DNA of 36,582 bases. Origin: UBA1151 sp963579925. GTDB lineage: Bacteria; Chloroflexota; Dehalococcoidia; Lucifugimonadales; Lucifugimonadaceae. Each line of letters starts with the position of its first letter. The stretch's first letter is position 1. The DNA lies in assembly GCA_963579925.1 (NCBI GenBank), contig CAUZJA010000003.1:1-36582 (forward strand), given 5' to 3'. Positions 17,136 to 24,260 of this stretch are shown here, in pieces. The notes under the pieces were generated by a model. The model did not search any database. It was not told the DNA's origin and saw only the letters and a list, made by a program, of their open reading frames with translations. A program made the position numbers and the translations under genes.

Positions 17136-19169
17136 CTAGGGGGAGGACTCAGCCTCAGCAAGCTTGGTGAGGAACGCCTTCTCATCCAACACGGGAACCT
17201 CAAGTCGTACCGCCTTGTCGAACTTTGAGCCAGGGTCCTCTCCAACGACCAGAAAACTGGTCTTGCCGGAGACGCTGCCTGAAACTGCGCCGCCAAGTGA
17301 TTTGATCCGTGCCTGCGCCTCTGGTCGGGAGAATGACTCCAACTTACCAGTGACCACGAATCGGAGCCCCGTCCACGGTAGATCCTGAGGCTCTCGACGC
17401 TCCTGCCTTGGATCAACGCCGCCCTCAATCAGTCGGCTAATGATGTCCAGGTTGCCCTCTTGCTGCGACCAGTCCCGTACCGATGCAGCGATGCGCGGGC
17501 CAATGCCTTCTATCTCGATCAGTTCCTCTTCTGTTGCGTTCATCACCCCTTCCAGAGAGCCAAATCGATCAGCCAGTAGCTCGCCCACTTCGGAGCCCAC
17601 GTGAAGAATGCCAAGGCCAAAAAGCAGCTTCGGTAGTGGCTGCTGCTTAGACGCCTCTATTCCATCGAGCAGTTTCTGAACGCTCAGTTCGCCAAGGCCT
17701 TCCATCTCTTTCAGGCGGTTCTGGGTTTCCTCTGCGCTCAGCTTGTAAATGTCTGCAACATCGTGCGCCAGTCCCTCGTTGAACAGTAGCACCGCCATCT
17801 TTTCGCCCAGTCCCTCGATGTCCATCGCGCCTCGACCCGCGAAGTGCTCGATCAGGCGTTGAGTCTGCACGGGGCACTGGCCGTTCACGCAGCGGACCAC
17901 TGCTTCATCATCATCCCGGAACACTGGGACTTCACACACCGGACAGACATCGGGCAGGCGATATTCATCAGGCTCATCTTGCCCGGGTGTTGGTCCCACA
18001 ACCTGCGGGATCACGTCTCCGGCCCGCTGCACGATTACGCGCTGCCCTGCTGCGATCTTCTTGCGATTAATATCTTGCTCATTGTGAAGCGACGCCTGAT
18101 GCACGATGACGCCGCCAACGTGAACGCCCTCTTCGAAGTACGCATAAGGGGTGAGTGCGCCCGTTCGGCCTACACTGACGCGAATTTCGTCAAGAATTGC
18201 GGAGACCTGCTCAGGCGGAAACTTGTACGCGGTTGCCCAGCGAGGTTCTCTGCCAACAATTCCAAGACGATCCTGGTAGCCCACGTCGTCTACCTTGATC
18301 ACCATTCCATCAATCAGATAGTCCAGCCCTTCACGCTGGTCCATCGCTCTGGCATAAGCATTCCGAACGCCGTCCAGGCCAGATATGGTGGTCGTCCATG
18401 GATTGACCTTTAGCCCCCAATCAAACATCGCCTCCAGTCGGCCTGAGTGGCTCTGAGGGAGCAGCCCGCCATCAGCCCAGCCTATTGCGTACATCCAGAC
18501 ATCCAACGGCCGCTTTGCGGTTTCACGGGAATCAAGTTGTCGGAGAGATCCCGACGCCGAGTTGCGAGGGTTCATGTACGGGGGCAGGCCCTCAGCGACG
18601 CGCTCTTCGTTATAGGTGTCAAACGCCTTCTTGGGGAAGTAGATCTCGCCTCGTACTTCCAATCGCTGAGGGTAGTCAGAGCCTTGTAATCGAAGTGGAA
18701 TTGACCTGATAGTCCTGATGTTGGCGGTGACATCTTCACCGGTCAAGCCATCGCCACGCGTGGCACCCCGGATCAAAATGCCGTCTTCGTACGTCAGCGC
18801 TATGGCTAGCCCATCAACTTTTACCTCGCACACCATGGGAAACTCGTCGACTTCAAGAAACTCCGACACGCGACGGTGCCATGCAATCAGATCATCATCA
18901 TCAAACACATTGCTGAGGCTGAGGAGAGGTACGGGATGCGTGACTTCCGTGAACTCCGGCGCCGGGGGAGCGCCGACGCGCTGCGTGGGCGAATCTGGCG
19001 ATAGCAGATCGGGGTGCTCGTCCTCAATACCTCTCAGTTCCTGCATCAGCACGTCGTACTCAGCATCTGTCAGTTCAGGCTGATCTTCAACGTAGTACAA
19101 ATGATTGTGCCGGTTCAGTTGTTCTCTGAGTTCCAGCGCCCGGGCTTTGAGGTCTTGTGTGGCAGGCAT
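17136..19169 (-). CDS. ligA: NAD-dependent DNA ligase LigA
   Basis: A 677-aa NAD-dependent DNA ligase, which seals nicks during replication and repair. The N-terminal Ia domain (HNHLYYVEDQPELTDAEYDVL) binds NMN. The adenylated lysine is Lys117 in EVKVDGLA. The nucleotidyltransferase domain continues with RGDGLTGEDVTANIRTI. The four-cysteine zinc finger is in CPVC followed by VRCVNGQCPVQ near residues 407-430. Helix-hairpin-helix motifs and a C-terminal BRCT domain (LRFVVTGKLESFSRPEAQ) complete the standard form. Length matches the family. The ATG at 19169 heads the minus-strand run and shares a 114-bp divergent intergenic region with the DUF1015 gene. Confidence 0.97.
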   Translation of the reverse strand: MPATQDLKARALELREQLNRHNHLYYVEDQPELTDAEYDVLMQELRGIEDEHPDLLSPDSPTQRVGAPPAPEFTEVTHPVPLLSLSNVFDDDDLIAWHRRVSEFLEVDEFPMVCEVKVDGLAIALTYEDGILIRGATRGDGLTGEDVTANIRTIRSIPLRLQGSDYPQRLEVRGEIYFPKKAFDTYNEERVAEGLPPYMNPRNSASGSLRQLDSRETAKRPLDVWMYAIGWADGGLLPQSHSGRLEAMFDWGLKVNPWTTTISGLDGVRNAYARAMDQREGLDYLIDGMVIKVDDVGYQDRLGIVGREPRWATAYKFPPEQVSAILDEIRVSVGRTGALTPYAYFEEGVHVGGVIVHQASLHNEQDINRKKIAAGQRVIVQRAGDVIPQVVGPTPGQDEPDEYRLPDVCPVCEVPVFRDDDEAVVRCVNGQCPVQTQRLIEHFAGRGAMDIEGLGEKMAVLLFNEGLAHDVADIYKLSAEETQNRLKEMEGLGELSVQKLLDGIEASKQQPLPKLLFGLGILHVGSEVGELLADRFGSLEGVMNATEEELIEIEGIGPRIAASVRDWSQQEGNLDIISRLIEGGVDPRQERREPQDLPWTGLRFVVTGKLESFSRPEAQARIKSLGGAVSGSVSGKTSFLVVGEDPGSKFDKAVRLEVPVLDEKAFLTKLAEAESSP

Positions 19170-19270
19170 GCAGTAAACAGTAGGCTAATCGCGAATAATT
19201 CGCACGTCAGCGACCGCCTGATCGACCCCAAATCGTCCAAAAATGTCTCCCTCTCCAGCCACGGCGCATT

Positions 19271-19276
19271 TATACT
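19271..19276 (+). promoter_or_regulatory. -10 box for a possible leaderless DUF1015 mRNA
   Basis: TATACT ends 7 nt before the ATG at 19284. No Shine-Dalgarno lies between them, so the transcript would start at or next to the first codon. No clear -35 is seen. Inferred. Confidence 0.4.
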
Positions 19277-19283
19277 CAACACA

Positions 19284-20579
19284 ATGGCAGACATACGTCC
19301 GTTCCGAGCAGTCCGATACGACCCTGCAGTCGCGGGTGACCTATCCCCCAATCTCTGTCCCACATACGTCCTCTCCGATCAGGAACTGGAAGACCTCTAC
19401 TCGAGGTCTGACTACAACATCATCCGGCTTGAGTTGGCCTACGACTGGTCTACGCACGCTTATAACGAGTCGCGCTACATGCGCTCGGCCCGTACCCGCT
19501 CGCAGTGGCTGATGTCTGGCGTGCTGAAACGCGACAAAGATCCTTCCATGTATGTGGTGGAAGAGGTGTTCGACGAAGAGGGCGCTGAATATCGCCGCAT
19601 CGGGCTGGTCGCAGCTGTCCGTATCGAAGATTACGATGCCGGGGTTGTTCTGCCGCATGAGTTGACCGAGCAGGGGCCGGTGGACGACCGACTCTCTTTG
19701 ATGAAGTCCACGTTCTCCAATTTTTCGCCTTTGATGTCGCTCTACAGAGATGGCCCGGATGCGCCTGTGGCAACCCTGCTCTGGCAGGTGGCGCGTCGAG
19801 AACCAGACGTTGTCGCGAATCCTCCCGGCCTCCCATCAATCCGCATGTGGTGCATAGATGACCCGACTATCCTGGGCGCACTCCAGAGAGCGCTGGCCAA
19901 CTCCGAGATATACATTGCCGATGGCCACCATCGGTACGAGGCGGCGCAGGCATTTCGGGATTATGCGCGCGACGACCTTGATCATGATGAGGATGATGCG
20001 TCCCAATTCAGGGTGATGACCCTGGTTGCCATCGACGATCCCGGCCTATTTCTGCGTGGATATCACCGGGACGTGACTGGTGCCACTGAAGCCGAAGTCC
20101 TGTCACTGCGCGCCCACATCGCGGCAACGTGTGACCTGCAGGAGTGGAAGCCGCCAAAAAGCAGAGTAGGGCTCGCACTGGAGCACAGACTGGAGCGAGA
20201 ATCTGACGACAAAACCAGCTTTGGTATGGTGGGGCTTGAGCCGGGCAAGATTCACATCGCGACAATGAAATCTGCCCCCTCTTCAGACCTGGACGTTGCA
20301 GATGCCACCGACTATGGACGGCTCCATCGCGAGATATTGCGAGGTATCTTTGGTCCTTCACGTGAACTCCACGTGGTTGGGGTCAAGAACTCGGCCGATC
20401 AGGCGATCAGTGACACTCTAAACGGCGAAAGCGAGTTTGGGTTCATCATGAGGCCGATTAGCACAGATCTTGCGGAGTCTGTGATCAGTCAGGGCAAGTT
20501 GCTGCCTATCAAGTCCACTTACTTCCATCCCAAGATCTCATCCGGACTGGTTATCCAGAATCTGGAAGGCGATCTGTAG
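19284..20579 (+). CDS. DUF1015 family protein
   Basis: A 431-aa member of the DUF1015 family (SAM-dependent methyltransferase-annotated in some databases, but without established function). Typical segments are IRPFRAVRYDPAVAGDLSPN at the start, YNIIRLELAYDWSTHAYNES, and IYIADGHHRYEAAQAFRDY with the family's hallmark DGHHRYE. The reading frame is open back to 19014, but the ATG at 19284 gives the family N-terminus. The extra upstream part overlaps ligA. A TATACT box immediately upstream suggests a leaderless mRNA. The gene ends facing the first redoxin lipoprotein, 31 bp away. Confidence 0.9.
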   Translation: MADIRPFRAVRYDPAVAGDLSPNLCPTYVLSDQELEDLYSRSDYNIIRLELAYDWSTHAYNESRYMRSARTRSQWLMSGVLKRDKDPSMYVVEEVFDEEGAEYRRIGLVAAVRIEDYDAGVVLPHELTEQGPVDDRLSLMKSTFSNFSPLMSLYRDGPDAPVATLLWQVARREPDVVANPPGLPSIRMWCIDDPTILGALQRALANSEIYIADGHHRYEAAQAFRDYARDDLDHDEDDASQFRVMTLVAIDDPGLFLRGYHRDVTGATEAEVLSLRAHIAATCDLQEWKPPKSRVGLALEHRLERESDDKTSFGMVGLEPGKIHIATMKSAPSSDLDVADATDYGRLHREILRGIFGPSRELHVVGVKNSADQAISDTLNGESEFGFIMRPISTDLAESVISQGKLLPIKSTYFHPKISSGLVIQNLEGDL

Positions 20580-20594
20580 GCGCTCATTAGGTTC

Positions 20595-20614
20595 TCTGGC
20601 TCAGTCTGGCTCAG
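20595..20614. repeat. 10-bp tandem duplication TCTGGCTCAG
   Basis: TCTGGCTCAG is repeated head to tail at 20595-20604 and 20605-20614 between the convergent DUF1015 and redoxin genes, the last bases entering the redoxin stop region. It resembles the duplication at 8221-8240, also at a gene end. Confidence 0.75.
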
Positions 20615-21336
20615 CTCAGATTCTGCTCCAGTACTTCCAGAATGCGCTCAGTATCTAGCCGATGGTACGGCCCCGGCTCCACGTGCTGCCAGATAAGTTC
20701 GCCGGTCGTATCAATCAGGAACAGCGATGGGGCAGCAAGATTGTCCCGATGCAGGTTCCAGACGCCGTACGCCTCAGGAATCTCCCGGGCACCCGACGTA
20801 TACAGAACAGGGAAGCCTGCGCCAAACGCCTGCACAGCGTAGTCGGCACCCTGTAAATCATCGACGCTGATGGCAAGGACACGGGTACCGGTTGCCTCGA
20901 TTCTGTCAATTGACTCGGTTAGCTCCACGAGCTGTTGGCGGCAATGCGTTCACCACCAGGCCCGGTAGAAGACCAGGAGCACGTTGCTGTCACCCACGAC
21001 CTCAGTGAGATTGATCTCATCACCGAGCCCCGTTGGAAGGGTGAAATCGGTGACCCCAGCGCCAAGAGACACGGCCGTTGGTATCGCGTTGAGGGGCTGT
21101 GCCGGAGGTGCGGTCTGCGATGGAGAGGGTGATGAATCGGTTGTATCCGGTTGGTTGGTTGAAATGACATCGTCGACTGGCACAGTAATAGTCGGCGGGG
21201 ATATCACAGGAAGCTCCGTTGCAACGTCCGCCGATGGGGCCAGCTGATCAGTGCCGCAAGCGGACGCGATTAGCAGAAGCGATGATGCAGCAGCGATCGT
21301 CATCCATGTTCGTTTGGAGCGTGAAGAGGTAGCCAA
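20611..21336 (-). CDS. redoxin (AhpC/TSA-type) lipoprotein, probable selenoprotein
   Basis: A 241-residue predicted lipoprotein with a thioredoxin-fold redoxin domain, if the in-frame TGA at 20952-20950 is read as selenocysteine. Without readthrough it splits into 128-aa and 105-aa pieces. The signal segment is TIAAASSLLLIASAC (Cys27), then a Ser/Pro/Thr linker to about residue 90. The active site reads VFYRAWW-Sec129-T-H-C132-RQQL, where relatives have CxxC. Downstream, TRVLAISVDDLQGADYAV and FPVLYTS are typical of peroxiredoxin-like proteins. A stem-loop fits a bacterial SECIS 21 nt after the TGA. The TTG at 21336 is a provisional start; an ATG at 21303 is an alternative, but it would remove the basic N-region. 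It likely reduces peroxides or thiols at the outer face of the membrane. Confidence 0.82.
20921..20933 (-). promoter_or_regulatory. candidate bacterial SECIS, gene 1
   Basis: Immediately after the TGA of the first redoxin gene, the minus strand can fold AGCTC (20933-20929) with GAGCT (20925-20921) around the loop GTG. The loop's first G is the 22nd base after TGA. Bacterial SECIS elements usually lie within about 16-37 nt after the UGA and carry a G at the start of the apical loop, both of which match. Confidence 0.6.
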
Positions 21337-21398
21337 CAGGAGAATATTCCCAAGGTAAGGCCAGTCGTGCCTACAGCGTTGTACGCTCGAATTGCTGG

Positions 21399-22199
21399 CT
21401 AGAGATTCGGTTCTGGCGGCTCGATGTCCGATGCTCTGGCGTTGATCTCTTCAAGAGCTTCAATCAAAACTTGGGACGGAATCGTGTCGGAGTAGCGCTC
21501 TCCAACGCTCTTCCACACTAGTGTTCGCGATGTGTCGTAGATGTAGACGGACTCAGATGCCAGGCCGTCTCCATGCACGTTGAAGACGCCGTAGCTTCTG
21601 GGAACGGCGGGATCGTCGCTCGAGTAGACGATTGGGTATTTCGCCTTGAAATTATCGACCGCGTAATCAGCCCCACGAAGGTCATCGGTACTGATAGCGA
21701 TCACTTCCGCGTTCTGAGCTTTGATGGCCTCATAGTTGTTTGCCAGATCGACGAGCTGGCGGCGGCAGAACGTTCACCAGAATGCCCGGTAGAAGACCAA
21801 CGCAAGGTTCTTATCTGGCTCAAACGTTGCCAGCTCAATCACTTCTTCACTGGCCGCCTGCGGGAGTGTGAAATTGATCAGCGGCGTGCCGAGTTCGGGC
21901 GGATCAGGCTGTGCTTCGGGATCGGAAGGCGGCGTGGGAACACCTGAGCCCACAACCGACTCCGCATCTGGCCGCGGTGTGGCGGTTGGAGTCGGCTCGA
22001 CAGGATTCACCGTCGGCTGCATCGTGCTCACTGCATCAAGACGCTCATCCAGAGTTGGTTCAGGCGTTCGGGTGGCAACTACAGCAACCGCTTACGAGGG
22101 CGCTGTGGTATCTGAGCCACAGGCCACTGCTGTCAGCATGATCAACGCGACAAGAGCGCCTGATAGCTGCGCCCTTTTTAGTTCAATCATTGGATTCAT
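21399..22199 (-). CDS. second redoxin lipoprotein, probable selenoprotein with an in-frame TAA
   Basis: A paralog of the downstream gene, 266 codons. The signal peptide is MIELKRAQLSGALVALIMLTAVAC (Cys27), then TTAPS and an in-frame TAA (22094-22092, codon 36). Beyond it the same frame continues AVAVVATRTPEPTLDERLDAV, a Pro/Thr linker, and a redoxin domain. Its active site reads VFYRAFW-Sec142-T-F-C145-RRQL with TGA at 21776-21774. AEVIAISTDDLRGADYAV matches the paralog closely. The TGA is explained by selenocysteine; the TAA is not, and would leave only a signal-bearing peptide. Reinitiation at the GTG at 22031 could make a cytoplasmic redoxin domain. The TAA could also be a C-to-T nonsense change (CAA) or an assembly error. 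It begins 20 nt after the aminotransferase stop, so it shares that transcript. Confidence 0.7.
21742..21760 (-). promoter_or_regulatory. candidate bacterial SECIS, gene 2
   Basis: After the TGA of the second redoxin gene the minus strand can fold GCCAG (21760-21756) with CTGGC (21746-21742), then a C/T mismatch, then TC with GA, leaving the loop GTC. The loop's first G is again the 22nd base after TGA. The stem sequence differs from that in gene 1 while position and loop start are the same. Confidence 0.6.
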
Positions 22200-22219
22200 C
22201 GAAATGATGCTGTGCAAAC

Positions 22220-23305
22220 CTACTTGGTCTGCGCCAGTACCTTTTCCAGAACGTCTATGCACTCATCAATGTGCTCTGGCTCACACCAGCCCATGTGACC
22301 AATGCGCCAGATCTTTCCGGCAAGTGGACCCTGTCCGCCGGAGATTTCCACGTTGTACTCATCCCGCATGGTCGTGATGATTGCTTTGGCGTCGACTCCA
22401 TCGGGGACCTTGATTGCGGTCACCGTGTCGGATGCCACGCTGGCGTCACAGAAGAGCTCAAGACCAATTCGCAATACGCCACTGCGAGTCTGTTCGGCTC
22501 TCTCTGCGTGGCGTGCAATCACATTCTCGATGCCTTCATCAGCCAGCTGCTGAAGCGCAAGGTCAAGTCCATAGATCGTGGACAGCGCGGGAGTGAACGG
22601 TGGCTGGCTAATCTGAAGGAACTTCTCATACTGGGCAATATCGAAGTAGAACTTGGGCATTGTGGAAGTCTCGTAGGCAGCCCAGGCTCGCTTGGAGACA
22701 GCGATGATGCTGATGCCAGGCCCGGCCATCCATGCCTTCTGAGAGGCGGTGGCAACCATGTCCAGGCCCCATGCATCCATCGCAAGTGGAGAGCCACCGG
22801 CGCTGGAGACAGCGTCTACAAGAATCAGGGCGTTGGATTCATTCCTGATGATCTTAGAGAGAACAGCGATATCGTTTTGAACCGCCGTTGACGTGTCATT
22901 GTGCGTAAGCAGTACGGCCTTGCAGTTGGGGATTGCAGCAAGGGCGTCGCTCAGCGCTTTTGGATCAGCGGCATCACCAAGTTCCATCTTGTAGCGCGTC
23001 ACATCTGCGCCGTACGTCTCAGCAATATCGCCAAACCGGTCGCCAAATACTCCGATGGATACGGAGAGAACAGCATCAGCAGCCGATAGTACGTTGACTA
23101 CCGCTGTTTCCATGGCACCGGTGCCGGAGGAGGTCATGAAGTAGACATCACCAGACGTCTCTAGCATCGTCTTCATATTGCGGGTCATGCGATCAAGAAT
23201 GTCGGCGAATTCAGGGCCGCGGTGGTTGATCATTGGCCGACCGGTAGCTTCCAACACATCAGGAGGCAGGGGTATAGGGCCGGGGATTCTTAAGTTAAGG
23301 GACAT
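22220..23305 (-). CDS. class V aminotransferase, alanine/serine-glyoxylate type
   Basis: A 361-aa PLP-dependent aminotransferase of class V fold, related to alanine-glyoxylate and serine-glyoxylate aminotransferases. The PLP lysine is Lys190 in TASQKAWMAGPG. Other marks are RIPGPIPLPPDVLEA, MTSSGTGAMETAVVN (cofactor phosphate loop), LLTHNDTSTAVQNDI, and ILVDAVSSAGGSPLAMDAWG with the Asp that bonds the pyridine nitrogen. It likely transfers the amino group of alanine or serine to glyoxylate in the cytoplasm. The ATG at 23305 follows GGAG by 7 nt. It is directly upstream of the two selenoprotein genes and may share their transcript; no functional link is known. Confidence 0.9.
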   Translation of the reverse strand: MSLNLRIPGPIPLPPDVLEATGRPMINHRGPEFADILDRMTRNMKTMLETSGDVYFMTSSGTGAMETAVVNVLSAADAVLSVSIGVFGDRFGDIAETYGADVTRYKMELGDAADPKALSDALAAIPNCKAVLLTHNDTSTAVQNDIAVLSKIIRNESNALILVDAVSSAGGSPLAMDAWGLDMVATASQKAWMAGPGISIIAVSKRAWAAYETSTMPKFYFDIAQYEKFLQISQPPFTPALSTIYGLDLALQQLADEGIENVIARHAERAEQTRSGVLRIGLELFCDASVASDTVTAIKVPDGVDAKAIITTMRDEYNVEISGGQGPLAGKIWRIGHMGWCEPEHIDECIDVLEKVLAQTK

Positions 23306-23454
23306 CTACAGGCTCCAACGATACATATTTTGGGATCGCGCTAGTAGGACGGGCGTTTTCGCGGCGTCAATCAACAAAGTTTACGCTCGCGGCGGGCGCG
23401 AATCGACGGTCTAATTCTGAGTTAAGGACAACCGTGCCACTGAAGATTGACGCG

Positions 23455-23841
23455 TTAGGAGGTGGCAGCGTCCAGAGCAGTTGTCTGGATTCGCATTGTC
23501 TGACGCAGTTCCCACATTCCAATGGGACTAATCAGCGTTGCGTCGGCAAGTTTCTGGAGCGGGTCCGCATTGTCGCTGGTTGTTGCCATGCCTGACGTAA
23601 GCACCACCCGAAGCTCAGGGTGATCCAAGCGACAACGCTGAATCAGCTCAACGATTGAGATATCCCTCAGATCCGCTGATACGAACAAGATATCAGGTGG
23701 ATTGTTCTTGCACGCCTCACGCGCCTCACGACCGGATGAGTGGCCTGTGGCGTTAGTGTGGCCAATATCGCTAAGTTGGCTGTTCAATCGTTCCCGCGCG
23801 GCCTGGTCGCCGTGAAGGATCAAGATGCTGGGAGTATTCAA
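23455..23841 (-). CDS. degenerate receiver-like protein
   Basis: A 128-aa protein with a response-regulator receiver fold: NTPSILILHGDQAARERLNS, then NNPPDILFVSADLRDIS, LRVVLTSGM and LISPIGMWELRQTM. The usual phosphoacceptor Asp at the end of strand 3 is replaced (ILFVSADL), and the Lys at the end of strand 5 is replaced by Ser (LISPIG), so normal phosphorylation is unlikely. The Thr/Ser of strand 4 is present. The TTG at 23841 is taken as start because the domain begins there and it overlaps the TGA that closes one frame of the GAF region; the open frame extends to 23931. No DNA-binding domain follows. It may be a non-phosphorylated signalling domain or a decayed one. Confidence 0.6.
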   Translation of the reverse strand: MNTPSILILHGDQAARERLNSQLSDIGHTNATGHSSGREAREACKNNPPDILFVSADLRDISIVELIQRCRLDHPELRVVLTSGMATTSDNADPLQKLADATLISPIGMWELRQTMRIQTTALDAATS

Positions 23842-23908
23842 TCTGAACTCGGATCCATACAGAGAGTGAGAAAAAAATGTTGGCCGAGAGCTTCCGGCGT
23901 GGACTGGA

Positions 23909-24178
23909 TTACGGAGACCCTCGACCAACAATATCTTCAGGGGTTCGGCCGGGAATCCCGATTCCAGAGACGTGTTCGTCCACCAGCAAACGACCGTCCC
24001 TGTCGAAGCTAGTGATGACGATTCGATCAGTCGGAACGATGGTTTTGATAATGGCGACGATGCGGTCGAATGCGACCCCTAGCTGGGGCTCAAGGCTAAG
24101 TACGCGACCAATGTCCACCAGGGCCCGATTGGCCTCTGCCGCTCTGGTTGACTCATCCTTTGCGTCAATACTGGTCAA
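23909..24178 (-). pseudogene. truncated GAF-domain gene
   Basis: The frame starts at TTG 24178, 6 nt after AGAGG, and encodes a helix (TRAAEANRALVDIGRVL) plus the first half of a GAF sensor domain (FDRIVAIIKTIVPTDRIVITSFDRDG, then GIGIPGRTPEDIVGRGSP) before a TAA at 23911-23909. A GAF domain normally needs about 60 more residues. Adding one base near 23912-23915 continues the sequence as VIQSTPEALGQHF in the next frame, which ends in a TGA (23840-23838) overlapping the receiver-like start. A 7-base T run on this strand (A run 23871-23877) is also nearby. The pair may be the remains of a hybrid sensor kinase whose middle is lost, or a gene with assembly errors. Confidence 0.55.
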
Positions 24179-24260
24179 AGATTGCCTCTACGAACGTCCA
24201 CTCAGTTCCAGAATTACCTGAAAATCCTAGCAGACGATCCCTCAATATCCTTCGGTGTTC

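Noticed and set aside
17844..18413. 189-aa plus-strand open frame
   Set aside because: Antisense to ligA, whose motifs are complete; no recognisable domain.
20950..20952. Frameshift or simple nonsense mutation as cause of the first redoxin break
   Set aside because: The frame is the same on both sides, the residue falls on the CxxC first position, and the paralog has the same TGA at the same place.
22271..22891. 206-aa plus-strand open frame
   Set aside because: Antisense to the class V aminotransferase; no domain.
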